From CAZSSM01 sp964609385 (lineage in GTDB: Bacteria > Planctomycetota > Planctomycetia > Isosphaerales > Isosphaeraceae): a stretch of DNA of 64,000 nucleotides. The notes below the pieces were generated by a model. It was not told the origin of the DNA. It made no database searches and worked only from the letters and a program-made list of their open reading frames with translations. Location of the stretch: NCBI GenBank assembly GCA_964609385.1, contig CAZSSM010000016.1, positions 1 to 64,000 on the forward strand, given 5' to 3'. A program made the translations under genes and the position numbers. Shown here piece after piece: positions 24,431 to 34,866 of the stretch (position 1 is its first letter; each line of letters starts with the position of its first letter).

Positions 24431-26929
24431 TCACTCGCTGTTGGTGGTCGTGACGATGATCTCGGAGCTGGGTCGTGGGTCGAGAGCCTGTGTGATCGTG
24501 TCGATGACTTGTTGAATATGCAGCGAAGTGATCTCGTCCCCGGCCTGGCCCCGCTTGGCCTGGAGCTTCGTGAGGATTTTCCGGAGCTGGCCACGAGCCA
24601 GCGCAGGCAGGTCGGACCTGGGCGACTCGGTCTTGACGGCCGAGGTCAGGGTCTCGACATAGGCACGCTGGAGGTTCCGACGATAGAGGTCGATCGTCAC
24701 GCTCGAGTCGTCCAGTTCGGTCCAGATCCCACCGGTCAGGTCATCCATAAACTCGGTCGGGGCGTAGGCGGCCTCGGAGTCGAAGGTGACCTGCTCGGCC
24801 ATTCGGATGATCCGGTTCTCGCTCATCAGGCTCCGAAGAACCGAACGCTGACTGTTGAGGATCCGGTTGGCCACTCCGCTAGCCTCGAGGCGACGGAGTA
24901 AATCGGGTGCGACCAGCGAGTTGGGGACCTGGAAGGCGTTGGCGTTCAGAAAGGCCATCGCGCTCTTCTGACGGTCCTTCGCAACGCCGAAGAATCGGGC
25001 GTCGGCATCACCGTAGTACAGGTTCTGCTGGACGACACCACCGATCACATTAGCGACGTGACCCAGCTCCCGGTTACGCTGGCCGAGGACCGCGTCGTAC
25101 ATATTGTCCAAGAGTTCGTAATCGTCGCCGGGCTCGGTGGTCGCCTCAACCAGGTAGCCCATGACGCGATCGAGGTTCTTAAGACCCAGCTCGGTGGCGG
25201 CGATCGGGTCGGAGGTCAGGTCTTCGGACTGTTGGGTCGGGTCGACCGCCGGGTTCGGATCGCCGAACCGGAGCATCGGCTCGTCCTTCTGACGCGCGAC
25301 AATCTTATTGAGCTTCTCCTTGACGGCCTCGGTGCCTTTGGCGTCCGAGAACTCGCGGTAGCCCCACTCAACTGCGAAGTAGTCGTAGATGCTCACTTGA
25401 GGCAATAGCGCTGCGCCATCGCCTGGCTGAGCGACGTAGTTGAACCGGGCGTAGTCCATGATCGACGGGGCGGTCCCATGTTTCTTGGTCCACTCCGGAT
25501 CACGAAGCTGTTCGACGGTCACTGTTGAGCTGGCCTTCATGTTATGCGGGAAGCCGAGTGAGTGGCCGACCTCGTGGGCGACGACGAAGGCGAGCAGATC
25601 GCCGACCAGATCGTCGGGCATTGGTAGCTTCTGGGCACGCTCGTCCGAAGGCGAAGCTTGGACGAAGTACCAGTCTCGAGCCAACTTCAAAACGTTATGA
25701 TACATCCGGACGTCGGCTTCGAGGATCTCACCGGTCCGAGGGTCATGGACGTGGGGGCCGAAGGCGTTCTCAACGGTAGAGGGGAGCCAGCGGATCGTCG
25801 AGATCCGGGCGTCTTCGGGATCCCAGTCGGGGTCCTGTCGCGGGTCGGGCGCGTCTTTGGCGAGGATGGCGTTCTTGAAGCCAGCCGCTTCGAAAGCGGG
25901 CTGCCAGGCCTCGATCCCCTTCTTAACATAGGGGACCCACTTCGTCGGCACGCCGGGGCCGACGTAGAAGACGATCGGCTTCTTGGGCTCCGAAACCTCG
26001 GCCTCGGGATCTTTCTTCTCGAGCCGCCAACGCGTGATGTAGCGGACCTGTTGGACCGTATTGTCGGGGTCGTCGGCGAAGTCATTGAAACGGACGGTGA
26101 AGTAACCGACCCGCTCGTCGTGCTCGCGCGGCGTCATCGGCTCCTCGGGCAGCTTGACCATACTGTGGTGAACCACCACGGTGGCCGCCGTCTGGTTGCC
26201 GCCGCTGACGAAGAATGGCAAACCCGAGCCGCCCTGTTTGAGCCGATAGGTGGCCAGAACCTCGGTCTCGATGTTCTTAGGGAAGGCCTTGACCTGTTCC
26301 AGGAACGTCCGCGAGCTGTCGATCGAAGCGCCGTTGAGCTGACCTTTGACACTGAACTCGGGCACGTCGCTGGTGAACAGGCTGGTGACTTCGATCACCG
26401 GTGCCTTGTCCTTGCCATAGGCTTTGATCGGGAAGCTCATGATGATCGGGGCGACGGTGTTGGCCTCGATCGCCTCACGGATCCGGGGGTCATCGTCGCG
26501 GGCGCGGATGGTGTACTCGACCAAGCGGAGTAAGATCTTCTCATCACGCTGCTCCCAGCGGACCACCTTGTCTCCGGCCGGATACCCGCCGTAGCTCTTG
26601 CCCGCGCCGGTCCGAGCCAACTGGGTGACCCAAAGCATGTCCAAACCGAAGGTCTCGGTCGGGATCTCATAGTAGAGCTTGCCTTCCAACTCATGGACCA
26701 GGAACAAGCCGGGCTTAGTTTCGGCCTCCTCGGTAATGACCTCGTCGTAAGGCTTGATTGAGCCGGTCTTGCCTTTGCCGCCGTTGACCTTCTCCTTCAT
26801 CTCGGCCATCTTCTCGGCGACCTCGGCCGGAACATCTTGGGCCGAAACCGTCGATGTGCCGATTAGGACAGCGGCCAGAAGGGCGATGCCCCAGGCTCCG
26901 CCGATCTTGTAACCCTCATTCAAACACAT
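24431..26929 (-). CDS. Secreted zinc metalloprotease (DUF4953/DUF5117 family)
   Basis: An 832-residue exported protein. The signal peptide spans about 10-32 (IALLAAVLIGTSTVSA). A DUF5117-like N-terminal domain contains LFLVHELEGKLYYEIP and VVRWEQRDEKILLRLVEY. The metzincin-type zinc site HEVGHSLGFPHN lies near residue 452 (HExxHxxGxxH with the catalytic Glu), followed by SIMDYARFNYVAQPGD, resembling a Met-turn (MDY). The C-terminal part about 520-832 is helical. ATG 26929 is chosen because GAGGAG lies 10 nt upstream; TTG 26938 is too near it. It is divergent from the Ser/Thr kinase gene. The family is common in Bacteroidetes and planctomycetes; natural substrates are unknown. Confidence 0.92.
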   Translation of the reverse strand: MCLNEGYKIGGAWGIALLAAVLIGTSTVSAQDVPAEVAEKMAEMKEKVNGGKGKTGSIKPYDEVITEEAETKPGLFLVHELEGKLYYEIPTETFGLDMLWVTQLARTGAGKSYGGYPAGDKVVRWEQRDEKILLRLVEYTIRARDDDPRIREAIEANTVAPIIMSFPIKAYGKDKAPVIEVTSLFTSDVPEFSVKGQLNGASIDSSRTFLEQVKAFPKNIETEVLATYRLKQGGSGLPFFVSGGNQTAATVVVHHSMVKLPEEPMTPREHDERVGYFTVRFNDFADDPDNTVQQVRYITRWRLEKKDPEAEVSEPKKPIVFYVGPGVPTKWVPYVKKGIEAWQPAFEAAGFKNAILAKDAPDPRQDPDWDPEDARISTIRWLPSTVENAFGPHVHDPRTGEILEADVRMYHNVLKLARDWYFVQASPSDERAQKLPMPDDLVGDLLAFVVAHEVGHSLGFPHNMKASSTVTVEQLRDPEWTKKHGTAPSIMDYARFNYVAQPGDGAALLPQVSIYDYFAVEWGYREFSDAKGTEAVKEKLNKIVARQKDEPMLRFGDPNPAVDPTQQSEDLTSDPIAATELGLKNLDRVMGYLVEATTEPGDDYELLDNMYDAVLGQRNRELGHVANVIGGVVQQNLYYGDADARFFGVAKDRQKSAMAFLNANAFQVPNSLVAPDLLRRLEASGVANRILNSQRSVLRSLMSENRIIRMAEQVTFDSEAAYAPTEFMDDLTGGIWTELDDSSVTIDLYRRNLQRAYVETLTSAVKTESPRSDLPALARGQLRKILTKLQAKRGQAGDEITSLHIQQVIDTITQALDPRPSSEIIVTTTNSE

Positions 26930-27386
26930 GATTTTCAAACTCCTCGGGCGGTTTTCTCAATGATGTTCGGGCAACGGTTTCGAATGGACTGAACGAGTTC
27001 ATTTCCTCGAGAACTGGCTCCGTCCGTATCGAATTGGACGACGGCTCGCGAGATTCCCGGAACGATTATGTGGCCTTCGTTCACAAATTACACACAGAAC
27101 TCGGTTCCGGATCGTCGCGAGACAACGGAGCGTCCTAGCTTGTGTGAACAGTCAAGCTTACCCGGAATGAGCGACAGGGGTTACCAAACGGGGCATTCGC
27201 GAGTGATTTCGTATTCGAATCGAGCTGACCGAAGGTGACCGGCCTCCAGGAGATTTGGTCGGATCAAAAGCGTCATCTCAAGGGTCTGTTCCAAGTCGTG
27301 GATGAGGATGACATGAAGGTCGATGCTCGGCTATGGTTGAATGAAGCGGCTAGACCCCGGAATTCGAGTCGAAGGGGACAGGTCTA
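26930..27386. other. Divergent intergenic region, no gene seen
   Basis: About 455 bases between the divergent metalloprotease and kinase genes. It should contain two promoters. TA-rich patches occur near 27080-27110 (TTCACAAATTACACAC) and TTGTGTGAAC near 27140, but I could not pair -35 and -10 boxes with confidence. No credible open frame. Confidence 0.35.
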
Positions 27387-29198
27387 ATGACCCGTCGCGA
27401 CGCGTCGAATGATCTCGAAGCCACAATCGATCTGGAGCGGGAGGCCGCATCAGGCTCCCCGGGACACGCGCACGGCGGGAATGTCCGACCGTTTGGAACC
27501 AGCCCGAGTTCGTCGGCGATGGGCGAATCGATCTCCGTTGTGTCGGCCGGAGGTCCCGGCGTCGAGTTGATTCGGGGCGATCACGGATCGCCTCAAGAGG
27601 AGTTGCTCCAACTCCTGCAACTCCGACTCCGGGCAGCCGCCTCCGTTCTCCTGGTCGGATTTCTGCTTTACTTCATCCAGGGCATGGTCTTGGCCAAGGA
27701 GAGTGTCAATCGGGTCGCCGACGAGTCGCTCGAGTCATGGATCTTCGGCTCCGAGCTGACCGTCATCGGCGCTCTTGTCACGTGTATCGGATTGCTCTCC
27801 TGGCGCCGAGACTGGTCGCTGGCCTGCCTCCGCTGCTTCGAAGTGGCGATCTTCGGAACCGTCTTGGTCTTTTTTGCATGCATTCAATACTTTACCACAA
27901 CGGCGTCGGTTCGTGCCGAAGATGCGGTCTCGCTCGTGACGACCGTCAAAGATAATGTTGTCTTTATGTACTCAATTATGATCATTTATGGTCTTTTTAT
28001 CCCCAACCCGCTCTGGCGTGACGCTCTGGTCGTCGGGCTAATCGTCCTGGTGGCCAGTTTGGTCCAATTCATGGTCCGCTACACCACGGTCGAACATGAG
28101 GCGTTTCTCCAGGAGGCGGCCACGCCGGCACAGATCAGCGGGAACGTCATCCTCCTAATCCTCGGGGCGGTCCTGGCCGTCTACGGGAGTTGGATCATCA
28201 ATAGCCTCCGTCGCGAAGTGCGTGTTGCTAAGCAATTTGGCCAGTACCAGCTTCGCGAACTGATCGGCTCCGGCGGCATGGGAGAGGTCTATCTGGCCGA
28301 GCATCAGTTGCTCAAGCGTCCCTGTGCCATCAAATTGATCCGCCCGACCCGCGCCGGCGATCCGGCCGCCTTGAAGCGGTTCGAGCGCGAGGTCCGAAGC
28401 GCTGCGCGTTTGACTCACTGGAATACGATCGAGATCTACGACTACGGCCGCACCGAAGACGGCACCTTCTACTACGTTATGGAGCATCTCAAAGGCTTGA
28501 GTTTGGGCGACCTGGTCGTCCAACATGGACCGCTTCCTCCGGGTCGTGTCGTTCATCTGTTGGCCCAGGCTTGTGAGGCTTTGGCCGAGGCCCATGCCAA
28601 AGGGCTGGTCCATCGTGACATCAAGCCGGCCAACCTGTTCGCCTCGTTCAAAGGCGGCAAGCATGACGTCACCAAGCTGCTCGACTTCGGCCTCGTCAAA
28701 GACGTCTCGATGGGACCGGCGACCCATGACCCTTCGATGACGGCCAGCCGCGACAACACCCTCGCCGGTTCGCCGATGTACATGTCGCCCGAGCAGGCGA
28801 TGGGCCAGAAGATCGATCCACGCAGCGACATTCATGCCCTCGGCGCCGTGGCTTACTACCTCACCACTGCCAGGCATCCGTTCCGTGGTCAGACCCCCAT
28901 GCAAGTCCTAGTCGCTGTGGCCCGTGATCCGGTTGAATCGCCACGCACGATCGACCCGCTGATCCCCGAAGATCTCGTCCGCGTCATCCTCTGCTGCATG
29001 GCCAAGGATCCCGCCAATCGCTTTCGAACAGCCCTCCAGCTCCGTGAAGCCCTGCTCGCCTGTCACTGCGCCGAAAGTTGGGACTTCGAGGCGGCGCGAG
29101 CGTGGTGGGAAGGGAGGGCCGCCTCAAGACGGGGCGAGAACGCCGAGGTTGAGATCGAAGGATCATCCGCTCAGGTCGAAGACGCCCCAGCCGCCTAA
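27387..29198 (+). CDS. Membrane-embedded Ser/Thr protein kinase (PknB/Hanks type)
   Basis: A 603-residue kinase with an unusual N-terminal membrane domain. Residues 1-75 are polar. About six TM segments follow between 78 and 270 (including AASVLLVGFLLYFIQGMVL, SIMIIYGLFI, VVGLIVLVASLVQFM and ILLILGAVLAVYGSWII). The kinase domain spans about 285-560: glycine loop GSGGMGEVYLAEH, ATP lysine in CAIKLI, catalytic HRDIKPANLF near 408, DFGLVKD, and a MSPEQ in the APE position. The C-terminal tail is short and lacks PASTA or other sensor repeats. Kinases with a multi-TM domain before the catalytic domain are frequent in planctomycetes. Signal and substrates are unknown. Confidence 0.93.
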   Translation: MTRRDASNDLEATIDLEREAASGSPGHAHGGNVRPFGTSPSSSAMGESISVVSAGGPGVELIRGDHGSPQEELLQLLQLRLRAAASVLLVGFLLYFIQGMVLAKESVNRVADESLESWIFGSELTVIGALVTCIGLLSWRRDWSLACLRCFEVAIFGTVLVFFACIQYFTTTASVRAEDAVSLVTTVKDNVVFMYSIMIIYGLFIPNPLWRDALVVGLIVLVASLVQFMVRYTTVEHEAFLQEAATPAQISGNVILLILGAVLAVYGSWIINSLRREVRVAKQFGQYQLRELIGSGGMGEVYLAEHQLLKRPCAIKLIRPTRAGDPAALKRFEREVRSAARLTHWNTIEIYDYGRTEDGTFYYVMEHLKGLSLGDLVVQHGPLPPGRVVHLLAQACEALAEAHAKGLVHRDIKPANLFASFKGGKHDVTKLLDFGLVKDVSMGPATHDPSMTASRDNTLAGSPMYMSPEQAMGQKIDPRSDIHALGAVAYYLTTARHPFRGQTPMQVLVAVARDPVESPRTIDPLIPEDLVRVILCCMAKDPANRFRTALQLREALLACHCAESWDFEAARAWWEGRAASRRGENAEVEIEGSSAQVEDAPAA

Positions 29199-29285
29199 CT
29201 ATTTCGAGCGACCTGGAAACGTTTCCTCGGCATACGTTCCGCCTCGAACAGCCGATGTCCGGTGTCGAGTGTTCACGAATACGTC

Positions 29286-30401
29286 TCAGACCCACTCAGG
29301 ATGCTTTTCAGCGTCGGGATCGCCTTGCTCCACATCATCTGAATCCGAACCATGGGTCGGATCCCCGATCTCGACTCGAGCCGGGAGGCCATCCCGCGCT
29401 TCGATGATCCGGATCGGCTTATCGAGGAACGCCCTGATGGTCGAGGCGTGGGTGAGTAAGTGGTCGGTGACCCGCTCGGTTGTGTAGACGCTTGAGCCCT
29501 CGGCCACGGCCAATGGGAGCATGATCTGGTCGGCCGAGTAGCGGTCGACGACCGTACCCGATTCGAGAAATCCTAGGAGTTCGTCGACGGCCTCATCAGC
29601 CACAACCTCGGCACGTTTGCCCTTCTCGCCGAGCCCCACGAACGTTGACGGGGGGATCCGAGGGTCTTCGAACTCGACGGTGACCGATACGGCTGCTCCC
29701 GGCGACCGCCCCGGCCAAGCGACTACGTTCAGCTCTGGTTCCAGCTCGCGATCGTGGTCGTACAGCCGCTGTTTGATGCGGGTCCGCATCCGTCTCGCGA
29801 TTCCCTCATCGAGCCGGACGACTCCGGCCGTCCCGTGGATCCGCCGGACTTCGGGTCGCTCCAGAAGTCGAATCAGTTTCGGCCGTCCCGGTTCGATCCG
29901 AGCGACCAGGCGACCGCCGCCACTCGGGTAGAACCCTGCTGATTCTTGGCGGACCTCCACGTTCAATCCCATCGCGAAGAGGTGCGCACACCAGGTCGCT
30001 TTCAGGAACGGATACGAGGGGGCGGCCAGGTTGAATGTGCCACCGACGAGTTGGACTGTGGTCGGGTGCTCAGCCTCCAAACCGATCGGCAACTGCAATG
30101 TTTGGAGGACCAGGGCAGTCGACCCAGCCGTGCCGATGTCCAACCGGAGATCCCGGATCGCCAACGGACCCGGCTTGAAGACGAGTTCCCGCGACCCCAC
30201 CTCTCCGCCTCGAACCTCAGCGCCACAGAGCATCGCTGCCGTCTCAACAGCCTTGGCATGCTGTGGTCGAAGACCCGGTCGATCTCGATTCGCCCGCACG
30301 TTGATCAGGCGAAAGCCGCGACCGGTGATCATCGCCAGGCTCAAGGCCGATCGGACGACCTGTCCTCCGCCCTCACCCTCCGAACCATCCAGCGTGATCA
30401 T
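29286..30401 (-). CDS. rtcA: RNA 3'-terminal phosphate cyclase
   Basis: Converts RNA 3'-phosphate to a 2',3'-cyclic phosphate using ATP. The 371-residue protein has the family start MITLDGSEGEGGGQVVRSAL, the RANRDRPGLRPQH segment, DIGTAGSTALVLQTL, GFYPSGGGR, the hydrophobic segment SADQIMLPLAVAEG, and the region TTERVTDHLLTHAST that carries the adenylated histidine. A polar tail of about 25 residues rich in Asp and Glu follows. ATG 30401 is preceded by a G-rich ribosome site; the frame is open to 30464. No rtcB or RtcR-like regulator is nearby, unlike the E. coli rtc operon. It converges with the kinase gene. Confidence 0.95.
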   Translation of the reverse strand: MITLDGSEGEGGGQVVRSALSLAMITGRGFRLINVRANRDRPGLRPQHAKAVETAAMLCGAEVRGGEVGSRELVFKPGPLAIRDLRLDIGTAGSTALVLQTLQLPIGLEAEHPTTVQLVGGTFNLAAPSYPFLKATWCAHLFAMGLNVEVRQESAGFYPSGGGRLVARIEPGRPKLIRLLERPEVRRIHGTAGVVRLDEGIARRMRTRIKQRLYDHDRELEPELNVVAWPGRSPGAAVSVTVEFEDPRIPPSTFVGLGEKGKRAEVVADEAVDELLGFLESGTVVDRYSADQIMLPLAVAEGSSVYTTERVTDHLLTHASTIRAFLDKPIRIIEARDGLPARVEIGDPTHGSDSDDVEQGDPDAEKHPEWV

Positions 30402-30534
30402 CAGACCCCCCTTCCCTCGATCCCAAAGCCGTCGACGTGTCATCACTCGATACGGGACCGACAACAGAGACGTCCTCGATGTTCGCCGCGCGACCGAACT
30501 CCCATAATTCCCATGTGAATGATCCGGGCGTCCT

Positions 30535-33500
30535 TCAACGGCGCATCAAGTAGCTCAAGAGGTCGCTCATCTGGTCGACGTTGATCTGCGTTTCGAGCCC
30601 TTCGGGCATGAGCGAGCGATCGCTGCTCTTGAGTTCCTCCAGGTCGGTGAGCAGGATCGGGACCGAGGTCCCATCAGAGGTCGTGAGCTGGAGTCTGGTT
30701 GACGACTGGGCGGTCAGGATCCCCGAGTAGGTCCGACCATCGACCGTCGCCGCTAGGTAGGATCGATAGCGTGGATCGACTTCACGGTTGGGATCGAGGA
30801 TATGGGTCAGAATCGCCTCGCGTCCTTGACTGGCGATCGCGTCGAGTTGGGGACCGATCGCACCTCCATTCTCTTGGAACCGGTGGCAAGTCGCACAGGC
30901 CCGCTCGAAGACGAGACGACCACGATTCGGGTCGCCGGCCTTGGCGAGTGCGGAGCGGTACCTCGTAAGCACTTCGAGGCGATCGTCGTTGCCGGCATCG
31001 TGACTATGTCGGAGCCGACGGAGCCGCGCCCCGAATTCATCATCGAGAACCGCTTCCAGCCCATTGAGTGACGACGGATCAAGGCCTTCGATGGCGAAGG
31101 TTTCATCTTCCAGAGCGTCCAGGAGGGCGGATTGCCATGCGTGTCGTGATCCCAGGATCCGCACGCAACGAGTCCGAAGTGCGGGGGTCAGGCTCGACCA
31201 ACGCTGGAGCAAGACGTCGGCGATGGTCGGATCATCCTCATCGCCCATGACGTCGAGAATTGCCGATTGTAAAGACTCGGGTTGGCTCGGCGTGAGCCAA
31301 CGAACCAAGTCGAGCCGATCGGGTTCCGGAGCCGACGAGGCCACGAGCCGGACTGCCTCGATCCGCGCTGATGTCGTTGCTTCAGAGTCTTCAAGCGACT
31401 TCCATGCCCGCGCCAACAACCGTTCACGTTGGATCGCATAGATCCGGGTCCAGGCTCTCGAAGAGTCTTTGGTCTTCAGATCGGCTTCAGTCATGATCTG
31501 TGGTCCGATCGAATAACGAAGGCCCATGCTCAACGCTCGAAAGACCGGAGGGATCCAGAACGCATCGTTCGGAGCCTCGGCGATGGCATGCAAGGCCCGT
31601 TCGAGTTCGTCCGGGTCGGCCTGACGACCCAGCATCAAGGCGCACTCTTCAAGAAGGGTGATCTGGGCGGCTTTGAGGTCGTGACTCTCGTGAACGACCG
31701 CTTGAATGAACGGTCCACCGCCGTTAACCAGAGCGCTGAGGATGGCGAAGCGGGACCAAGGGTCGCCCGCATCGCGAGCGGTGAGACCCCGGAGGATCGG
31801 AATCCGGATCGCCGTCGGAAACGCCCCGGCGGTGAACGCCAGTTGGTAGCGGACCTCCGGATCAGGGTCATCGACCATCCCGACCATTCGCTCTCCGATG
31901 GTCGGATCGTCGTCGAACCGCTCTGACCATCGGAGAGCGTGTCGACGGATTTGCGGATGGGCGTCGGTCAGTGCCAACGCAATGATCTTGACCGTCAGCC
32001 CCTCCAATCCGTCCAGGGTGCCGAGAGCGTGTAAGCGACCGAGCGGCTCGGGATCGTCGACGGCCATCTGTTGCAGCATGGGGACGACTCTTCGATCGTC
32101 GCGCTCGTAAAGGAGCCGCGATGCGGTCTGCCGGTGCCATGCGTTCCGATGGGCCAATAGAGCGACGAGTTCCCGACTCGATGATCGATCGAGGTCGACA
32201 GGTCGGGTTGTGGGCACAACCGAATCCTTGTGAATGATCCGATAGAGCCGTCCGCGATCGCTGCCCGAGTTCAGGTCGAGATGCCGCTTGATCATAGGCG
32301 GTAGGGACTTGGGATGCTCGATGACCTCGCGGGCCATGTCGAGAACCCAAAGGTTTCCGTCGGGCGCGTTGGCCAACTGGACGGGACGGAACCAATTGTC
32401 TCGGGAGGTGAGGAACTCGGAGTTGCGATCGATCCGTTCGGCCCGCGCGACCACCCCATCTCGGACGATCTGCTTGCGGTGAACCAGGTTGCTCCCCACG
32501 TCGCCGATGAACGCTAGGCCCTGATTTCGGTCTGGCCAGGCGTCGCCTTCGTAAATCAGGATTCCGGTAGCGCCGGTGAAATAGCCGGCTGCACGTCCAC
32601 CGCCTTCGACCGGTCCCCGGACCCGACCGGAAACTCGGAGCCTGGTCCGGACGATCCGCCAGGGCTCGATCGGGCTCTGACGAAACACCTCGGCCTGTGG
32701 ACCATCGACCGCGATGCTCGTCCGGGGCGTCGGCGCGACCAGCCAACGATTGCGTTTGGCGTACCGCAGGTCAAACATCACTTGTTGGATATGATCGCTG
32801 TTCGAACACACATACTTTTGTCCCCACGCGTCGAAGCTTAGTCCGTGCTGGGCGCCTCCGCTCTCAGCGCGAAGGTCGAGGGTTTTCGGGTCGAAGGAAA
32901 AGTCGCGCCCATTGAGTTCGACCGCTGGCAGGTCGGGCCGATCCGGTCGCGTGACACGGCCGCCGGATGAGCTGGTCGCTCCATGGATCCGGTTGTCCAA
33001 CCCCCAATGGAAACTATTGAGCAACCCTTGGACGTTGGCGTAGCCGAACCCGTCAAAGACGACCCGATCAACGTCGGCCTGACCGTCCCCATCCAGGTCT
33101 TTGAGGTAGCGGATCTCAGGCGCGGCGGCGACGAAGATCCCGTCGTCGTATGGGTAGATTGCCGTCGGCCAGCAGAGTCCCTCGGCGAAGACTTGGGACT
33201 GGTCAAGGATCCCGTCGTGGTCGAGGTCTTCCATGAGCCGGATTCGTCCCAGGCGCGCGTCGCGTTGTTCGGAGTAGCCACGCATCTCGATCACGTAGAC
33301 ACGCCCAGACGCATCGAATGCGAGGGCGATGGGATCGACCACTAAGGGCTCGGCCGCGGCGATCTGGACGTCGAACTCATCGGCGACATCGAGCGCGTCT
33401 CGGGCCGATTCAGGATCGCTTGGCGGGATCCGGGGCAACTCTTGTTCGAAGTCGGGCGCAACGTCCCGATTCGGCGTCGGCTGGTGCTCCAACGAACGAT

Positions 33501-34602
33501 CGAGGAAGGCGTATGCCTCAGCGCGGATCTCGGGCGGGAAGTCGTGCCCACAAGGTGGCTGCACCAACTGAAGCTGATCGCCCGCCTCGAAAAGATCGTA
33601 GACCCGTCGCGCCTCGCGGATCGCGACGCGGACTCCAGCCGCATCGAAGTTGTCGTCTTCCAACGGCGAACTGGAAAAGAACGGCCTCGGTGCCAAAGCA
33701 GCGATCAGCTCGTCGAACTCGAAGGGCACCCGACTTGGATCCCCATTGTATCGGGTCTGGATCCTCGGCATGTAACGGGGGCTCGACCAGCCGTTCAGAT
33801 CTCCTCCTTGGTAGGTCCGGAACGGGTCCCAACCACAACTGGAGACGATTGTACGGACCCTGGCGTCGAACAGGGCCAGGAAGATCGCGTTGTGCCCGCC
33901 CAGCGAATGGCCGATCACCCCGATCCGGTCAGGGTCGACCACCGGGTGCGCGGCCAAGAGATCGACCCCGCGACTATGGTTGATCACGCCTTTGATCGAG
34001 CCTGAGGGATGCCGGTCCTCATCGAAGTCGTAGGGATACTCACCGAAGGAGGGATAATCGGGCGCCAAGACGACATAGCCGCGTCGGGCCAACTCGATGG
34101 CGTACTGCCGATTGGACCGAGGCCCCTCACCGGCGACGATCCGCTTGCCCAAAGCCCCCGTCGGGTGCAAAGCCAAGACGGCCGGAAGACGCGACCCCCG
34201 CTCCCGATCGGTCGGGACGTACAGATCGGCGGGAACGCGATCACCCGGCTCAGAGATATAACTCAACCGAACTCGTTTATATTCAAGTGTTTTCTTCTCC
34301 GATTCGATCTCCACGTCCAGCGGGACCAAAGACAGGTTATTCGGCAGCTCGCCCATGACCCCCTCGACCCCGACCAGGATCGCCCGTCGACGCCTGGACC
34401 AGTCGTCGACCGTCTCGACAGGTCGGACTCGTCCCTCGTCATCGAGGTACGCCATGACATAGCTGTGCTCGAGGGTTTCGGGGGCGGCGGCGACCTGACA
34501 TTCCCCCCGCTTCACCGCTCCCAAAGCCGACCAGGTTGCAAGCAGAATAGCCGAGAGATTCCAAAGCCAAGAACTGGTGCGCGATTCCATCCGAAGGGCC
34601 AT
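30535..34602 (-). CDS. Fusion of an alpha/beta hydrolase with a PVC-type heme-binding dehydrogenase
   Basis: A very large exported protein of 1355 residues. After the signal peptide (about 12-36) comes a dienelactone-hydrolase/acetyl-xylan-esterase-like domain about 40-380: HPTGALGKR, nucleophile Ser233 in GHSLGGHNA, and a C-terminal CGHDFPPE carrying the presumed His. Then a PVC-type membrane-bound dehydrogenase (beta-propeller) domain about 405-790 with EMRGYSEQRDARLGRIRLM. HEAT-like helical repeats span about 800-1200. A C-terminal cytochrome domain has heme motif CATCHRF near 1238 and a distal Met-containing LMPEGL. ATG 34602 is chosen over TTG 34626 because GGAG lies 9 nt upstream. The probable role is periplasmic ester hydrolysis plus sugar or alcohol oxidation. 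Confidence 0.9.
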   Translation of the reverse strand: MALRMESRTSSWLWNLSAILLATWSALGAVKRGECQVAAAPETLEHSYVMAYLDDEGRVRPVETVDDWSRRRRAILVGVEGVMGELPNNLSLVPLDVEIESEKKTLEYKRVRLSYISEPGDRVPADLYVPTDRERGSRLPAVLALHPTGALGKRIVAGEGPRSNRQYAIELARRGYVVLAPDYPSFGEYPYDFDEDRHPSGSIKGVINHSRGVDLLAAHPVVDPDRIGVIGHSLGGHNAIFLALFDARVRTIVSSCGWDPFRTYQGGDLNGWSSPRYMPRIQTRYNGDPSRVPFEFDELIAALAPRPFFSSSPLEDDNFDAAGVRVAIREARRVYDLFEAGDQLQLVQPPCGHDFPPEIRAEAYAFLDRSLEHQPTPNRDVAPDFEQELPRIPPSDPESARDALDVADEFDVQIAAAEPLVVDPIALAFDASGRVYVIEMRGYSEQRDARLGRIRLMEDLDHDGILDQSQVFAEGLCWPTAIYPYDDGIFVAAAPEIRYLKDLDGDGQADVDRVVFDGFGYANVQGLLNSFHWGLDNRIHGATSSSGGRVTRPDRPDLPAVELNGRDFSFDPKTLDLRAESGGAQHGLSFDAWGQKYVCSNSDHIQQVMFDLRYAKRNRWLVAPTPRTSIAVDGPQAEVFRQSPIEPWRIVRTRLRVSGRVRGPVEGGGRAAGYFTGATGILIYEGDAWPDRNQGLAFIGDVGSNLVHRKQIVRDGVVARAERIDRNSEFLTSRDNWFRPVQLANAPDGNLWVLDMAREVIEHPKSLPPMIKRHLDLNSGSDRGRLYRIIHKDSVVPTTRPVDLDRSSSRELVALLAHRNAWHRQTASRLLYERDDRRVVPMLQQMAVDDPEPLGRLHALGTLDGLEGLTVKIIALALTDAHPQIRRHALRWSERFDDDPTIGERMVGMVDDPDPEVRYQLAFTAGAFPTAIRIPILRGLTARDAGDPWSRFAILSALVNGGGPFIQAVVHESHDLKAAQITLLEECALMLGRQADPDELERALHAIAEAPNDAFWIPPVFRALSMGLRYSIGPQIMTEADLKTKDSSRAWTRIYAIQRERLLARAWKSLEDSEATTSARIEAVRLVASSAPEPDRLDLVRWLTPSQPESLQSAILDVMGDEDDPTIADVLLQRWSSLTPALRTRCVRILGSRHAWQSALLDALEDETFAIEGLDPSSLNGLEAVLDDEFGARLRRLRHSHDAGNDDRLEVLTRYRSALAKAGDPNRGRLVFERACATCHRFQENGGAIGPQLDAIASQGREAILTHILDPNREVDPRYRSYLAATVDGRTYSGILTAQSSTRLQLTTSDGTSVPILLTDLEELKSSDRSLMPEGLETQINVDQMSDLLSYLMRR

Positions 34603-34866
34603 CGGTCGGTCTCCAACATCGGTCAAACAGGGTGAGTCATCTCACCCTAACCGCTCTGGAGGACCCTTCCTAGTCGCCCCTTCGTTCCCTCAGAGCGACC
34701 CCTCTCCGATTTCGTCTCAACTTTCATAGGGTTTGATTTGAAAGACAAACTCGCAATCACCGGGGATCGGGCTACCATCGGAGATCGAGGGGAGGTCCGA
34801 GTTTGGGCTCGGTCTCCAATCTCGAGAAAAATGAGGATCCAATCCAACATGGCAATGGAGAACCCC

